DNA from: Cafeteria roenbergensis
Taxonomy: Eukaryota; Sar; Bigyra; Bicosoecida; Cafeteriaceae
Reading direction: 5' to 3'
DNA length: 64,000 bases
NCBI GenBank assembly: GCA_008330645.1
Contig: VLTN01000044.1
Span: forward strand, 62,001 to 126,000
A program made the translations under genes and the position numbers. Below are positions 10,588-22,501 of the stretch, one piece after another. Position 1 is the stretch's first letter, and each line of letters begins with the position of its first letter. Below the pieces are notes generated by a model. It was not told the DNA's origin. It searched no databases and saw only the letters and a program-made list of their open reading frames with translations.

Positions 10588-12303
10588 TCACTCCGGCCCA
10601 CGCGACCGCTGGGCTGGCGGCTCTTTGGCATCGGGGTCGCGGGGACGCTTTTGCCTGGGCAGCTGGTCGAGCATACTGGCGGCCGGAGGGTCTTGCGGCG
10701 ACAGAGTGAAGGTCGGGCGGCTTGCGCGGGTTGCCTCAAGGGCGCCCTCGGCGTAGCTGTTCATGGTCTGGTCGGTTGAGCTATGGACGGCCCTCACGGG
10801 GAAGGCCTCGCGGCTGGCCACGGCGGGGCCAGCAGCTGTCAGGAGAGGCAAGTTGGACGACTCGCCTGAATCGGGTGCTGACAGCGGCATCGAGACTGCG
10901 CCAGGCCCGCCCACCTGGCCAAACGGCGTCGCACTGAGCACCCTGCGGTGGTCAGGCCAGCCTTCCTGTGCAGGCCCGTCCTCCAAACCAGTGCCCCGAG
11001 CCGGCTGCGCGGCAGCGCCGCGATGTCGCTGCGGGCCGAGCAACAGTTCAAGCTGCGCCCGCGGGCTGGGCAGGCTGGGCAGACTGGTCCCTGGGCCCGC
11101 AGCGCCCGTAGACATGGAGGGGGCCAATCCACCCATGCCAGAGACGGCTGCCTCCGCGGCAGGGAAGGCCAGGGGCGACTGTGAACGGCTTGCAGCTGGC
11201 GGCTGCAACACTCTCATGGTCGAACCGGCCCGCGCAGGCTGCGCTGAAGAGCGAACTGCCGCGGCGGCCTCAGCGCCAACTGCCATGGTCACGCGCCCGT
11301 AGCCTTGAGGCGCGGGCGGGGCCGGGAGCGGCGCCTGACGCGGGGCGGGGCCAAGGGCTTGCGACGAAGGTTTCCCGAGCGTTTCCGGAAGAAACGTCTC
11401 GGCGGCGGGCTCCGCACTCGCCGCAGGCGCGGCCCCCGTCGGCGGGGCACCCGACAGCTGGCCCTGCAGGTCCGTCAGAGCAGGGCACCACTCGGCCGGG
11501 GCTTCGCGGCCAAGTCGCAGCACGCGCTCCACGGCGCAAGCAAACGACTCTTGGCTGTCGAAGCCAAGGAACGATGACCCCGACAGCACCGCGGGGTGCC
11601 TCGCGATGCCGCGCAGCCCCAACCGCTGGCGCGACGAGGGTTCGTGTCGAAGCATTGCGCTGAGTAGGTCGTGCAGGCCCGGGCCCGGCACTCGAGGGGG
11701 CGGCTCGTCGCCGTCCTCCGGCCACATGCCGGCCGGCTCCTTGTCGCTGAGCGGCGGCATCGACTGGTCCAGAGAGTAAAGATCGCCTTCCCCCATAGCC
11801 TTGGTGGCCTTGGCCGTGCCTCGCGTCAGCAGGGCTCGAAGCAAACTGCCAAGATCAAAGACGGTGGTGCCCTCGTTGACGGGAAATTGCGCAATGGCCT
11901 CCGGGGCGAGCTCGCTCGGCGCGTGGGAGGCCGGAAGCATGTGAATTGGGACGAACGGAAAGTTCCTCCACAAGTGGTGCCGCTTGAGTCGCTTTGCGCC
12001 TGGCTTGGAGTACACGAGCCCCTCGCAGGCCGAGTCTCTGCGGAACCGGACTGGAAACGCTGCGTCCGCCCGCTCTCGCCAGCGATCTGCGTGTTTCGGC
12101 GTCGCGTTGAAACCAAAGGCAAATGCATGCGCAGGGACGTACTCGCCCCCGCTCCGAGCGACACGGTCCACAACTTGCACGAATGCCAGGCAAAAAGCTG
12201 CGAGAGCTCGAGCCTCGCCAACGAAGACCTTGGTCGTCTTCAGTCGCAACAGATCCTGAAGGGTGCTGTGGTTCGCCGCATCTTTCCTCGAGGAAGCTGC
12301 CAT
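10588..12303 (-). CDS. Kinase C-lobe-like protein with degraded catalytic motifs (paralogue B)
   Basis: This ORF of 571 residues has an ATG at 12303-12301 and a TGA at 10590-10588. It is collinear with its downstream neighbour, which is 263 bp away. STLQDLL at residues 13-19 resembles the kinase hinge. An alphaE-like helix (about 30-48) is followed by EYVPAHAFAFGFN where an HRDLKPEN loop would stand. NFPF at 114-117 occupies the DFG position, ELAPEAI is at 131-137, and VFDLGSLLRALLT at 148-160 matches subdomain IX. A subdomain XI-like DLLSAML to HP stretch ends the fold near residue 240. The HRD Asp and the DFG Asp-Gly are missing, so this reads as a pseudokinase. The C-terminal half is Pro/Ala/Ser-rich and ends with basic clusters. 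The codons before the hinge leave no room for an N-lobe unless an upstream exon exists; I found none that was convincing. Confidence 0.7.
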   Translation of the reverse strand: MAASSRKDAANHSTLQDLLRLKTTKVFVGEARALAAFCLAFVQVVDRVARSGGEYVPAHAFAFGFNATPKHADRWRERADAAFPVRFRRDSACEGLVYSKPGAKRLKRHHLWRNFPFVPIHMLPASHAPSELAPEAIAQFPVNEGTTVFDLGSLLRALLTRGTAKATKAMGEGDLYSLDQSMPPLSDKEPAGMWPEDGDEPPPRVPGPGLHDLLSAMLRHEPSSRQRLGLRGIARHPAVLSGSSFLGFDSQESFACAVERVLRLGREAPAEWCPALTDLQGQLSGAPPTGAAPAASAEPAAETFLPETLGKPSSQALGPAPRQAPLPAPPAPQGYGRVTMAVGAEAAAAVRSSAQPARAGSTMRVLQPPAASRSQSPLAFPAAEAAVSGMGGLAPSMSTGAAGPGTSLPSLPSPRAQLELLLGPQRHRGAAAQPARGTGLEDGPAQEGWPDHRRVLSATPFGQVGGPGAVSMPLSAPDSGESSNLPLLTAAGPAVASREAFPVRAVHSSTDQTMNSYAEGALEATRASRPTFTLSPQDPPAASMLDQLPRQKRPRDPDAKEPPAQRSRGPE

Positions 12304-13755
12304 GCAACAGGTTCTGGGGCGGCGCAGGGGACTCCTCCAGGCCCGGGTCTCGGCGCCGTGGCGAGCGCCTCGGCTGCTTCACTCCGCGGTTCAGTTTTGG
12401 CTCGAGCGTTCAAGCTCTGCCGAAGTCGAGTTCACACGAGGCTCGCCGCCGATTTCCTGGGACGGCGGCAAGCCGTGGCCTTGTCCCTGCCTGAGTGGCT
12501 CCGTAGACCATCGCGCTGCCTGCAGGCGAGCCGCACACGACTGGCGCGCACGTGGGCATGCAGGCTGGGTGAAGGCATAAGGCGAAAACGTTTGCGCCGC
12601 CACCGCAACTGGCAAGCGCCCGACCAGGTCGACAGCTCCAAGCCGCTGCCTTGGCACGGCGGAATCCGTGGATCACCATGCGCAAACTGCCGGTGTCGCT
12701 GTCGCCGCCTGGGCGATCCAGGCCAGCAGCGGGGCTGCTTATGCGGCCGAGCACGACATTTCACGATAATGGCTCTGAATCAAACTCGCCCGAGCGAGCC
12801 AAACGCCAGTGATTGCTCCGCACAAGAGGGCTGTCGTGTTTGGGGAGCATTTGGCCTTTGACCGTGAGCCCAGCCGAGCCTGGGCGCGGGCGCTGGCCTC
12901 GTCGCCGCGGTCAAGCGCGGAGCCGGGCCGCTCGAGCACGCCGCGGCCACGTCCCGCGAAAGGACCCGACAGGGGATGGGAAGTCGGGCGCCGCCGCTAG
13001 CACCATCGCCCGGTGGGAGCGCTTCTCACCTTGGCTCGGGGTGGAATTGTGCCGTGCGCTCCCGCGCTCGGCCCATGGGGAGGAGGGGCCGCCTCGGGAC
13101 ATGCCGTGAGCGGCGCCGGATGCGCGCTGGATGAGCGGCCCAGCGCATGGGGCGGGAGAGGGGGTCGAGGGTGCGCGTGGGGCTGACGGAGCAGGAGTGG
13201 CGGGTCGCCTGCGCGGACTGGCAGCCGCCCAACACTCCGGTGCGCTGCCGAGCACGCGGGCCTGCCTGCCGCAAGAGCCGTCGTTCACGCGCGTGAGTGG
13301 CCGCAGCAGGAGCCGCTCCTGCAAAGTACCTCACATGCGAGGCGCTAGGCCGGCTTTGACCGGCCAAAGGCGGGGCGGTGCGCCGTGCCGGTGCAAGCGG
13401 GGAATTGGCCTCGTTCCAGCCTGGGCCGCCCGGCGCGCCCGCGCCCAGCAGCGCCAGCTGGCAGCTCGAGGCCTCGCCGCTTCGCCTGCCGGTCGGCGTG
13501 GGAGTCGAACATGGCACCCCTTGCGGCGGCGGCGCGCAGTCGGGGTGCAAGAGTGTCGAAGTCGGCGCTTCGTCGCGGAACGGCGACGCAATGACGTGGC
13601 CCGCTCTAACTCAGGCCTCGAACTCAGCCGCAGCTGATAGTTCGCGTGCTGGGCTCTGCCTCCGAGCGCCAACAGCAGAGTTGGGCCCACCGGATCCTGC
13701 AGGTCCGACGCGGTCAGCCCAAGGCCCGCTGGCTGCCCGCTAGCAGGCGGACGCA
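12304..13755. other. Divergent intergenic region, no convincing gene
   Basis: About 1.45 kb separates the minus-strand kinase-like gene from the plus-strand glucan synthase, so both promoters should be here. Several open frames exist on both strands, but they overlap one another and have arbitrary composition. A possible minus-strand exon starts with ATG at 13102 and ends at a GTGAGA donor at 13029-13024. I could not link it to a following exon. No TATA box or operator was recognised. Confidence 0.4.
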
Positions 13756-16700
13756 ATGAGCAGCTCGACTCTGCGAACCGAGTCGGAGCGCGCCTTGGCC
13801 GCGGAGCTCTCGCGGCGGCCCGGTGCCGATGCGGCCGAGTCTGTGACCCACGCCTGGAGCCGCAACCTGCTGCAGTGAGCCGATGGCAGTGCGCCCGCGA
13901 AAAGCCACGCCCCCTTTCCACCCCCCAGACCGCAAGGCGGCCTCGCCGGCAACGGCCTGCCGGCCGGAGCTGCGAATGGCCGTCGCGGACAGGGGTCAAA
14001 GTTCGATTGCGCTGCCAAAAGCGCTGGAACACTGTGCTGCCGCTGGGCACGATTCTGATTCAGCCGCTCGCCCGCACCGGGGCTGCCGGCCGCCCAGAGC
14101 CTCAGCAGGGCGGCCTCTGGCGCGCCTGACGGCTCGAACGCGGCCGGCTTGTGCGTATCGGCTGCGCGATCTTCGCCTTCCGCCCCCCGCACCCAGCCGC
14201 GCCGATGGCCCCACGCTGCGAGGTTGTCGCTGGGCCGGCGACAAGGCATCTGCTGACCCAGCGCGGGCAGCCGAACGCGAAGAGCGCCTGCTCCCCGCCC
14301 CCCTGAGCTCGCGCATGCTGCCAAGCCCCGCACGGGCCCCGCGCGAGCCGCCGATCCGCGCTCCGCGACCGTGTTGCGCGCTCGTGCGTGGCGCCCGCGC
14401 AGGAGGTGCGAGGAAGCCGTCGGCGAGGCCAGCAGCCTCGTCGCGGGCGGTCAGGAAGCCTTCTTTTCCGACTTTGCCGAGCGCATGACAGTCCAGGGTC
14501 CCGTGAGTCCGGACTGACGGCGCCCGTGGTTGGCCTGGGCGCCCGCTTGCGCCGGCCACCGCCGCGCCCGCAAGGATTCCGCTTGCGCCGGCTGCTCGAG
14601 AGTCACCCTGCTCGCTTGCCTGCCACGCGCCCACCGAGGCAACTGGCCACACGGCTGTGACGGCTGGGCGCTGCCCGACGTTTTTGGTGGCTTCGTGCGT
14701 GCGTGCGTGCGTCTCCGCAGGGAGCGCTGGACGACGCCGTGGGCGAGCTGCAGGAATGCGTCGCGGCCCTTGCGCCAGCCATCGCGCTGCCGCCGGCGCG
14801 CCGGCACCCAGATGTCGTGGCAGCCCGCGACACGGTAATGCGCGTGCTCGTTGCCGGCATGGGCCACGTTTCGCCGCGCGCGAGGAGGCGGTGCACGCGC
14901 GCGCTCTCCGGACTTGTCGCGGGCCACGGCTGGGACGACGTGGGCGAGCTGCCGGTCCGCGTCGCGACAGTCGGGGAGAGCATCACCATCGAGGCGCTCG
15001 TCAGCGAGGCCGACTTCAAGCGCGCGGGCAGCAGCCTGCGCATCGAGCTGTGGGCGCCGACCTGGGCGCCCGTGTGCGACGCGCGCTCGGCACCGCACGG
15101 CGTCCCATCGCTCCACCGCCCCGTCACGGTTGTCTCGCCGGTCGACCCGCCCTCCTGCCGCCGCGTGGCCCTCTCCCTGGGGCCGGCCCCGCGCCCCGGC
15201 TTCTACGACTGGCGGGTGGTCTCGGTGGGCAAGCAGGGTGCCGCCGCGCCGCTGGCCTCCGCTGCGCCGGATGCCGAGCTGCGCCCGCGCCTCGCCCAGG
15301 GCCGCCTCGTCGTCTACCACGAGGGCGCCCGCGGGGAGTGCGGCCGCCAGCTGGCCCTAGACGAGGCCGGAGTGCGCTTCTCGCCCGACACCGGCGCCAT
15401 CGAGCGGCACGGAACGTTCGCCGACGTCCAGGACACCCTCGGCGGAATGTTCGACCGCGGGGAGACGTGCCTCTACGTGGACGGCGCGCTCGAGCGCGAC
15501 GCCGGCTGGGGCGAAACCGCGGCGGCGCGGCGGGCTGCGGCGGCTCTGGCCCTCGCCGACGGCGGCCGCCCCGGGGCGGATGGCACGTCGCCGTCGGGAG
15601 ACCTCGCCGGCGCCATGTCGGCGTCTGCTGCCAAGGGCACGGTCGCTGCCCGCGCCACGGACGCGGCGTCGCCGGGCGACGACGCGGACTCGCTAGCCGA
15701 CGCAGTGCCGCGACTGGCCGGCACGCCAGCCGGGCCCGGGAGCGGCACCGGGGCGCGGCCCGCGCCGGACGCAGAGCAGGCCTCTGCGGCCAGAGCCGGC
15801 GCGGAGACAGCAGTTTCGCGTGTGCCGAAGGAGCCGGCGGCGGCGCCGGGCGCCACGGGTGCCTCGTCGCTTGACCGTCTGCTGCGGCTGCGGCTGGGCT
15901 CGCGCGCGCTGGCGGCACGGCCGTCGGCCAGCCCCCACGCCGTCGTCGACAGGTCGCTCCCGCTGCTCATGGCGGGGGGCGCGCCGGCGCTCTGCGCCCT
16001 CACGGCGGAGGCGTCGTCCCGGGGCATCCGCGTGGTCCTGCAGTGCGACCCCACGGTCTCCGCCTCCCGCCCCCACCGCCGCTACGCGCGCCGCGCCCCG
16101 CTCCCGGGCACCCCGCCCGGCGCCCCCACCGCCTCCGCCCTCGCCCACTGCCTCGACCGCACCGGCATGCGCCAGCCCCACCGCGGCACCGACGGCCGCG
16201 TCGACTCCTTCGCGGACCAGGTGCTTCCCAACTTCCGCCTCGCCCAGGCCTGGCGCGACGTGGTGAGCGACGTCTCGGCGCTGGCGGAGCACTGCGGCGT
16301 GGGCGGCGTGCGGCTCGCGGAAGCCCAGTCCTGGCCGCTGCAGCCCCCGATCGACACAACGGAGATGCTCCGGGCGGACACCGACGGCCAGCCCCACTAC
16401 AGCGCGCGTGCGCTGCTGGAGGGCGACGTGACGGTGCCCAACGAGGAGAGCGGCTACTGGACCGACGCCGGCGGCGCGCTCGCCCGGCGCCACCGCAACC
16501 CAATGATGGCGTTCCTAGCAACCACCCTGTGGGAGCGCCACGGCGACTTCGCGCTGTACGGCGACTGCTGCTGGGGCCGCGAGGGCCCCATGATCGCCTC
16601 GGGGGTCATCCCCTGCTCCAGAGGCCTCCCCGCCGCCCTCGCCAGGACGCAGGAGCGGCTCCTGGACAAGACGGGCGGCGTCTCTCACCTGCCCCCGCGC

Positions 16701-19700
16701 CGGCTGCCCTCCGGGGCGGTGGAGGCCCCCGTTGCCGCGGCCCACGCGGCCTTCCTGCGAGAGGCTGCCACGCTGCCGCCGGGCGCGGCCTCCGTCGTGG
16801 TGCGCTCTCTCACTTCCGGGGCGTCTCCCTACCCCGCGCTCCTGCTCGGCAGAGCCGCTTGGCCGGCCGTCGACGTCCTCTTCACCGCTGCGGGGTCGGT
16901 GCACCTGTTTGGCGACGAAGAGTCCGGCAGAGCCTACCGCGTGGATCCCACAGGGGGCGTCGCTCAGGACGCCCAGTTCCTCGACGACGAGAGGCAGGCG
17001 CGGCGGGAACGCCTCCGACGCCGGCAGGTGATGCGCGAGGCCGACGCCGCCGCGGCCGCCCTCCGGCTCAGCGGCGCGCAGAACATCGGCAGCGCCGCCG
17101 CAGCGGGGGGCAAGCCGGCGGGGCTGCCGGCGGGGCTGGACGGCTCTGCCGAGGGCGACGCTGCCGGCCGCCACGCGATGCGCCACTCTGCAAGCCGGTT
17201 CTTCCTGGCCGAGGGCCACGCGGGCGTGGGCGGCGTGATCGCTCCCCCCGTTCCCCAGCAGGCCGCCACGGGGCCGGCGGGCAGCGGCGGGGCCGGGTCG
17301 CGGACGGGCGGCTGGAGCGCCGCCGCGCCCTTCGCCCAGCCTGCGGCATCCGCGGACGGGGCGGCGCATGGTGCCAGCGCAGCGGCGGGCGGCAGCGCGG
17401 CCGCGTCTGGCGCCGGACGGGGGGCCGCGATCGGGCCCCGCAACGGCGCGGCGGGGTCTGGCTTCGGGCTGTCCAACTCCGCCTCCTCCGCTGGGCTCGC
17501 GCAGCTGGGGGGCCTGCACGCTGCCGACCCGGACCTGCCCAGCGAGCTACTCTCGGGTGCGATGGACGGCGCGCTGGGCCTGAACGGCGACGACGACGCC
17601 GCCGGCGCAGCGGAGCAGGGCCTGCCCTCAGCGGGCGAGGCGGCTTCGCCGGCCTTGGCGGGTCCGGACGCCTCTGGCGGCATTCGCCGCGCGGGCTCCG
17701 GGGAGCTGGCTCTGCCACAGGCCACGGGCGGGCGCCGCAGCACTCGCAGGCAGGTCACTGCGCCTGACGACGACGACATGGACCCCGATGCCGCCGCTGC
17801 CGCCGCCGCCGCCGCAGCGGCCGCCGCTGGCTCCGCGTCCACCTGGGCCGGAGACCCAATCTCCGCCGCCGTCCTGACGGCGCTCCCTCTGCACGACAGT
17901 CGCGGAGGGGTCAACGGCTTTCTGCAGGGGACCGTTTTGGCGGCGTTCCCTAAGCAGGAGGTGCGCGTCTGGCGGGCGGCCCCCGCCGACGACGACGCCT
18001 CCGCGGCGGGCGCCGACGCCGCCGACGAGTCTGCCGCCGTCGTGCCGGCCGACGCGCACCCCGGTCCCGTGTTGGACCCGCGTGTGTCGCCCCGGCTCGC
18101 CGCGCTGCAGGCCGACGAGCGGGCCATTCGCCAGAGCGTGGGGCCCTCGCTCGGCTTCGACCTGCGCCGCATCGGCGACCACTACAGGCACCGCGCCCTC
18201 CTGCGGCGGGCTCTGCCGGCACTTCGCTCGGGCGCCTTTGTGCCGCTGCTTGCGCGCCACCGGCTCGGCGCCCACGGCCACGTGCTGGCCTTCGCGCGGG
18301 TGTCCGAGGGCAGCGTGGCGGTGGTGGCTGCCAACTTCAACGAGCACCCTTCCACCTTCAGCATCGACTGCCGCAGCCTCGCGGCGGCCTTTGGAGCCCG
18401 CGCGCTCGCCGCGGCATCGGCCCGCGACGCCATGCCTTCCAAGCAGGGCTCCCTCACCCCGGAGCTCGCAGAGGCCGTCACGACGGACACCTTCGGCGTC
18501 CTGGGCGGAACCGGCGCGCCGCCGCCGGTGGCGGGCTCCTACCCGCTCCCCGGCGGTGTGTGGGAGGTGCGCGACGCATTCGGCGTCGGGGCGCCCGACG
18601 GCTCCCTCGCTACCAGCCTCCTGCGCGGCACCGCTGACCCGGCCGTCGTCGCCGGCTGGCTGGCGACGTCGCCGCTCGTCGCCATTCTCACCTCGGAGGA
18701 GGCCGCCGCCGCCCCAGTGATGACGACGCTGGGTCCGAACCGCAGCCTCTGCTGGGTGTTCCACCGCCGCGCAGACAGCGGCGCCGCCTCTCCGCCGGCG
18801 GTGCCGCACACGGCTGCCGCTGCCGCCGCCCCGGGGCCCGGCGCTCCTGCTGCTGCCTCGACCGCTGCCGCCTCGACCGCCGCCTCAACCGCTGCCGCCG
18901 CCGCCGCCGCCGCCGCCGCCGCGCCGGCCGGGCCCGTGGCCTCCCGTGACGACACCCGCTGGGCGCTGGCCTCCTCGCTGCTGCGGCTGCAGTCAACGCT
19001 GCGGCTGAAGGAGTGCGGCGTCGGCACCGCGGTGGCCAGCCCGCCGGGCACCCCTCTCGGCGCGCTGGTGGCGGCGGAGGAGTCGGCTCTGCTTGGGACG
19101 GACATGGGCGCCGGGCGGGGCACCGCCCCCGCCGACGCCTCCTCGCCAAGGTGGATCCCGCCGTGGTCCATGCTGAGCGACGCGGAGATGCGCTCCTCCG
19201 CCCGGCACAACACCGTGTACGCCACCCTCGAGGCTGCGGCGGTTCGCGGGGTGGCGGCCTGCGCTGCGGCCCAGGCCGCCGGCCGCCCCGCCAGCGCAGG
19301 CGCGGAGGCCGCCGCCGGCCTCATTCGCCGCAGTCTCAGAGTGCTCGTGTCCCAGTGGGGCTTCCGGGTGCCAGGAGAGGCCGAGTCCGCCGGCGCGGCG
19401 GCTGCTGCAGGCGACGACTTCTCCTGTCCGCCGCCCATGTCGGCCGCTGCTGCGGCGCTGCGCGCCCGGCTCTGCCGCGCCTCCGGCCCTGGGGCAGCGT
19501 CCAGCGACGGCGGCCCCGTCTCCGCGGCCGAGCAGCTTCCGCCCGCGGCCCGGCTGGTGAGCGACCCACTGCCCCCGCTGGCGTCCGCGGGGGCGGCGCC
19601 GACTGCGGCTGTGGGCCCCGCGTCGCCGGACGGGGCGGCGTCGGACGGGGGTAGAGTCGTCCCCGCTGTGGCGGCCGTGGTGTGCCGCGCCGCTCTGTGG

Positions 19701-22244
19701 CACGCTGCCGCCGCGCTGGACGGGGGGTGGGTGGACGACAGCGTCGGCCCGCGCAACGGCGGCGCCTCCGCCGTGGTCCTTGCCGCCCTCGCCCGCGTGG
19801 CGGCCGGCGAGGCCACTGATGGCGCACCGGCGTCGCTCGCCCCGCTCGACGCCGCGGTAACCGCCTTTGCCCGCCTCATGGCAAACGGCGCGTCGCTCAG
19901 CTCCGTGGCCTTTGCCACGCCCGAGCTCGGGAAGTTCTCCACCGTGGGCGGCCTGGGCGTGATGGTGGACGAGCTGACCATCGGCGTGGGGCGCCTGGGC
20001 GTGCCCGTGACGGTTATCTCGCCATTTTACGACAGGGACAAGAAGGGCAGACCAGACTACCTGCGGCAGGACCGGATCCTCTTCACTGGCCGCGTGGTCA
20101 CTGTGCGCGTCGGCCCGCGCGTGGTCCGGCTTGGCCTCCACGCCGGGCTGGTCCGGGGCGTCAGGCTCCTGTTCCTCCACAACGCCGACGTGTTCCCCAG
20201 CCCCTACCCGAACCTGGACGCCGAGGGCCAGACGGCCCAGCTCGCCATCTTCGGCAAGGCCTTCCTCCAGACGCTCTGCGACGTGGCGGCCGCCGAGTCC
20301 CGCGGGGAGCAACTCTTCCTCCCCGGGTACGGCCCGCTGGCCGAGGACGCCCCGGCCGGATGCAGCGCGCCCCTCTCCAACGCCGGCCTCGTGGAGGCCC
20401 TGCAGGCCTTCAGCGGCCACACGCGGCCCTCCTGCGTGGTGACCAACGACTGGTTCACCGGGCTGGTCCCCGCCTACGCTCGGAAGGGCCACTTCGGCCG
20501 CTGGTTCGACGGCACCGATTTCCTTCACATCTGCCACAACCTGGATCCCTCTTACGAAGGCCGCATCTACCCCGGCGAGAAGGGCTCCCTCGAGTGGCTG
20601 CACGAGCTCCCACGAGAGACGCTCATCGACCCCACCTGGTCCACGCTCGTGGTCAACCCCACCCGCTGCGCGCTCCTCACCTCCGACTCCTGGTCCACTG
20701 TCTCCCGCTCGTACCGCGCCGACCTCCTCACGGCCTCCCCCCTCAACCACATCCTCAGGACAGCGCCCCACCCCTTCGCCCACCCCAACGGCATTGACAT
20801 CGGCCACCGCACGCGCCAGCTCCGCGCGCTCGGCCCCAAGCACGGAATCCGCTCCCACGCCGACGCAAAGTTCTTCCTCCAGCGCAAGTACTTCGGGACC
20901 GGCGCCGACGACTCCCGACCCCTCTTCGGCTTCGTGGGCCGCGTGACCGCGCAAAAGGGCGTCCACCTCATCCTGGCGGCGGTGGAGCCCATCCTCGCCC
21001 ACACCGGCGGCAGAGCCCAGTTCATCATCGGCGGCATGGCATCGCTCACGGACGCGTACGGCCAGGCCTGCGCCGACCAAATGTACCGGCTGGCGCGGGC
21101 CTACCCGCACAACGTCTGGGCCGACCCGACCGCCTTCTTCACAGACGGCGTCGCGGTGAACCTGGGTTGCGACTTCTGCCTCATGCCCTCCATGTTCGAG
21201 CCCGGCGGCATCGTGCAGCACGAGTTCTTCGTGGCAGGCACGCCCGTGGTGGCCTTCAAGACGGGCGGTCTCAAGGACAGCGTCATCGAGTTCAGCGCCA
21301 CGGCCTCGCCCCCCGACACCACAGGCAACGGCTTCACGTTCGAGCGGTACGAGCTGGACGACTTCGTGGCTGCGATCAGGCGCGCCCTCGCCGCCTTCCA
21401 GGACCCCGCCGCCTACGCGCGCTGCCGCCGCAACGCGCTCGGATCCGTGATGCCGCTCTCAACCGTGTCCACCGCCTGGTTCGGCGAGCTCTGCCGGATG
21501 CGTCGCTCGCTCCCCGTGATTCACCCCACGGCCGAGGCGGCGGACCAGGAGGCCCGGCAGGCCGCCGCGCCGGTGCTGCGCGCCGCTGGCGTGGACCCGT
21601 TCGACGACGCCATCAGCGTGCCCGCCGCGATCGGCGCTGGCTTCGGTGCGGTCGCCGACGACGCTGGGCTGTCCCGCGCAGGCAGCACGGCGTCCATGGG
21701 GGAGGACGCCGAGGCGCCGCCCGCGAAGCTCGCACCGGTCACGCCAGGGGCGTCTGGCACGGCGGAGCTCGTCATCGTGGAGGCGCGCGACGGCACGCTC
21801 GCCGGCGGCGCGATTGACCCCTCCACGCCCGACCACGAGGTGCTGGTGCCGGTGCGGATCGTGTCGGGCGCTCCCGGCGCCCCGGCCAACGCCATTGCCC
21901 CCAATAAGGCGTCGACGGTGTCGGTCTGCGGGTCGTGGGACGGATGGTCGGCGCGCACGCCCCTGTCGGCCGGCCCTGTGCCGGGCACCGTGGCCGCCAC
22001 CGTGCACCTGCGCGCCGGCCGCTACCAGTACAAGCTGGTGATCTCGACTCCCGGAGCGCCCGACAGCTGGGTCGTGGACCCGGCTTGCGCCATCGCGCTT
22101 GACGGGGCTGGAATCGAGAACAACTCTCTCACCGTGGCGGTGCGCCGCCGAGCGGCCCGCCAGGGCGAGGCAGAGGCTTCGGCCGCGATTATGCAAGCCC
22201 TCGCCGGGGGCGTGGCGCCTCACATGCGCGCCCTGCTTGCCTGA
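13756..22244 (+). CDS. Alpha-glucan (glycogen/starch) synthase-like protein: GH13-like + GT5 + CBM48-like
   Basis: I read three exons: 13756-13874, 14403-14502 and 14721-22244. Introns have donors GTGAGC and GTGAGT and acceptors GCGCAG and CCGCAG. Phases agree at both joins, giving 2580 residues. A diverged alpha-amylase-like region lies at about residues 510-800. It has GVRLAEAQSWP in place of the usual GFRLD strand and LYGDCCW in place of the acid/base Glu strand, so it is probably not hydrolytic. The GT5 glucosyltransferase domain spans about 1795-2330. It has GGLGVM, NDWFTGL, HICHNLDPSYEG, GRVTAQKG, FEPGG and KTGGLKDSV in order, and looks active, although the Lys of the N-terminal KxGGL motif appears as Thr. 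A CBM48/AMPK-type glycogen-binding module (VCGSWDGWS) lies near 2470-2545. Alanine-rich linkers separate the domains. No membrane segments were seen, unlike fungal Ags1, so a cytosolic storage-glucan role is likelier than wall synthesis. The start ATG fits but is not proven. Confidence 0.85.
13875..14402 (+). other. Intron 1 of the glucan synthase gene
   Basis: This 528-nt stretch begins GTGAGC after a CA that is completed to a Gln codon by the first G of exon 2. It ends with the acceptor GCGCAG. It has stops in the coding frame, for example TGA at 14254-14256. I saw nothing else in it. Confidence 0.6.
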
Positions 22245-22501
22245 GCGGCGACTGTTCGGGCGCTTGGTTGCGCGTGCTGCTCGGGCGTCAAGCCACACTG
22301 GAAACTCCTTTCCGCGCGCTCGGCCCCTTCCCACGCAAACGAACCGCCCAACTCGCACCCAACTGACACGCGCGCACGACGGCCGCAGCGCTCGTGGTGC
22401 GCACACCGTGCGAACGCCCGGCAGCCGGAATGCGTTGCTCGCGAGCTGCCCAGAGCCAACGGGCAGCCAGCTTCGAAGTTTGGTCGGCCCTCTGGGCTAC
22501 G
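22245..22501. other. Short convergent spacer
   Basis: These 257 bp lie between the stop of the glucan synthase gene and the stop of the SLY1 gene. No gene was seen. The 3' ends of both transcripts must be here or overlap. Confidence 0.45.

Noticed and set aside
12904-13110. Possible minus-strand first exon supplying a kinase N-lobe to the half-kinase gene
   Set aside because: It has an ATG and a GTGAGA donor, but I found no following exon with a glycine loop or VAIK-like lysine, so the link is unsupported.
18993-21221. 742-residue minus-strand open frame
   Set aside because: It is antisense to the well-supported GT5 domain and has no recognisable motif.
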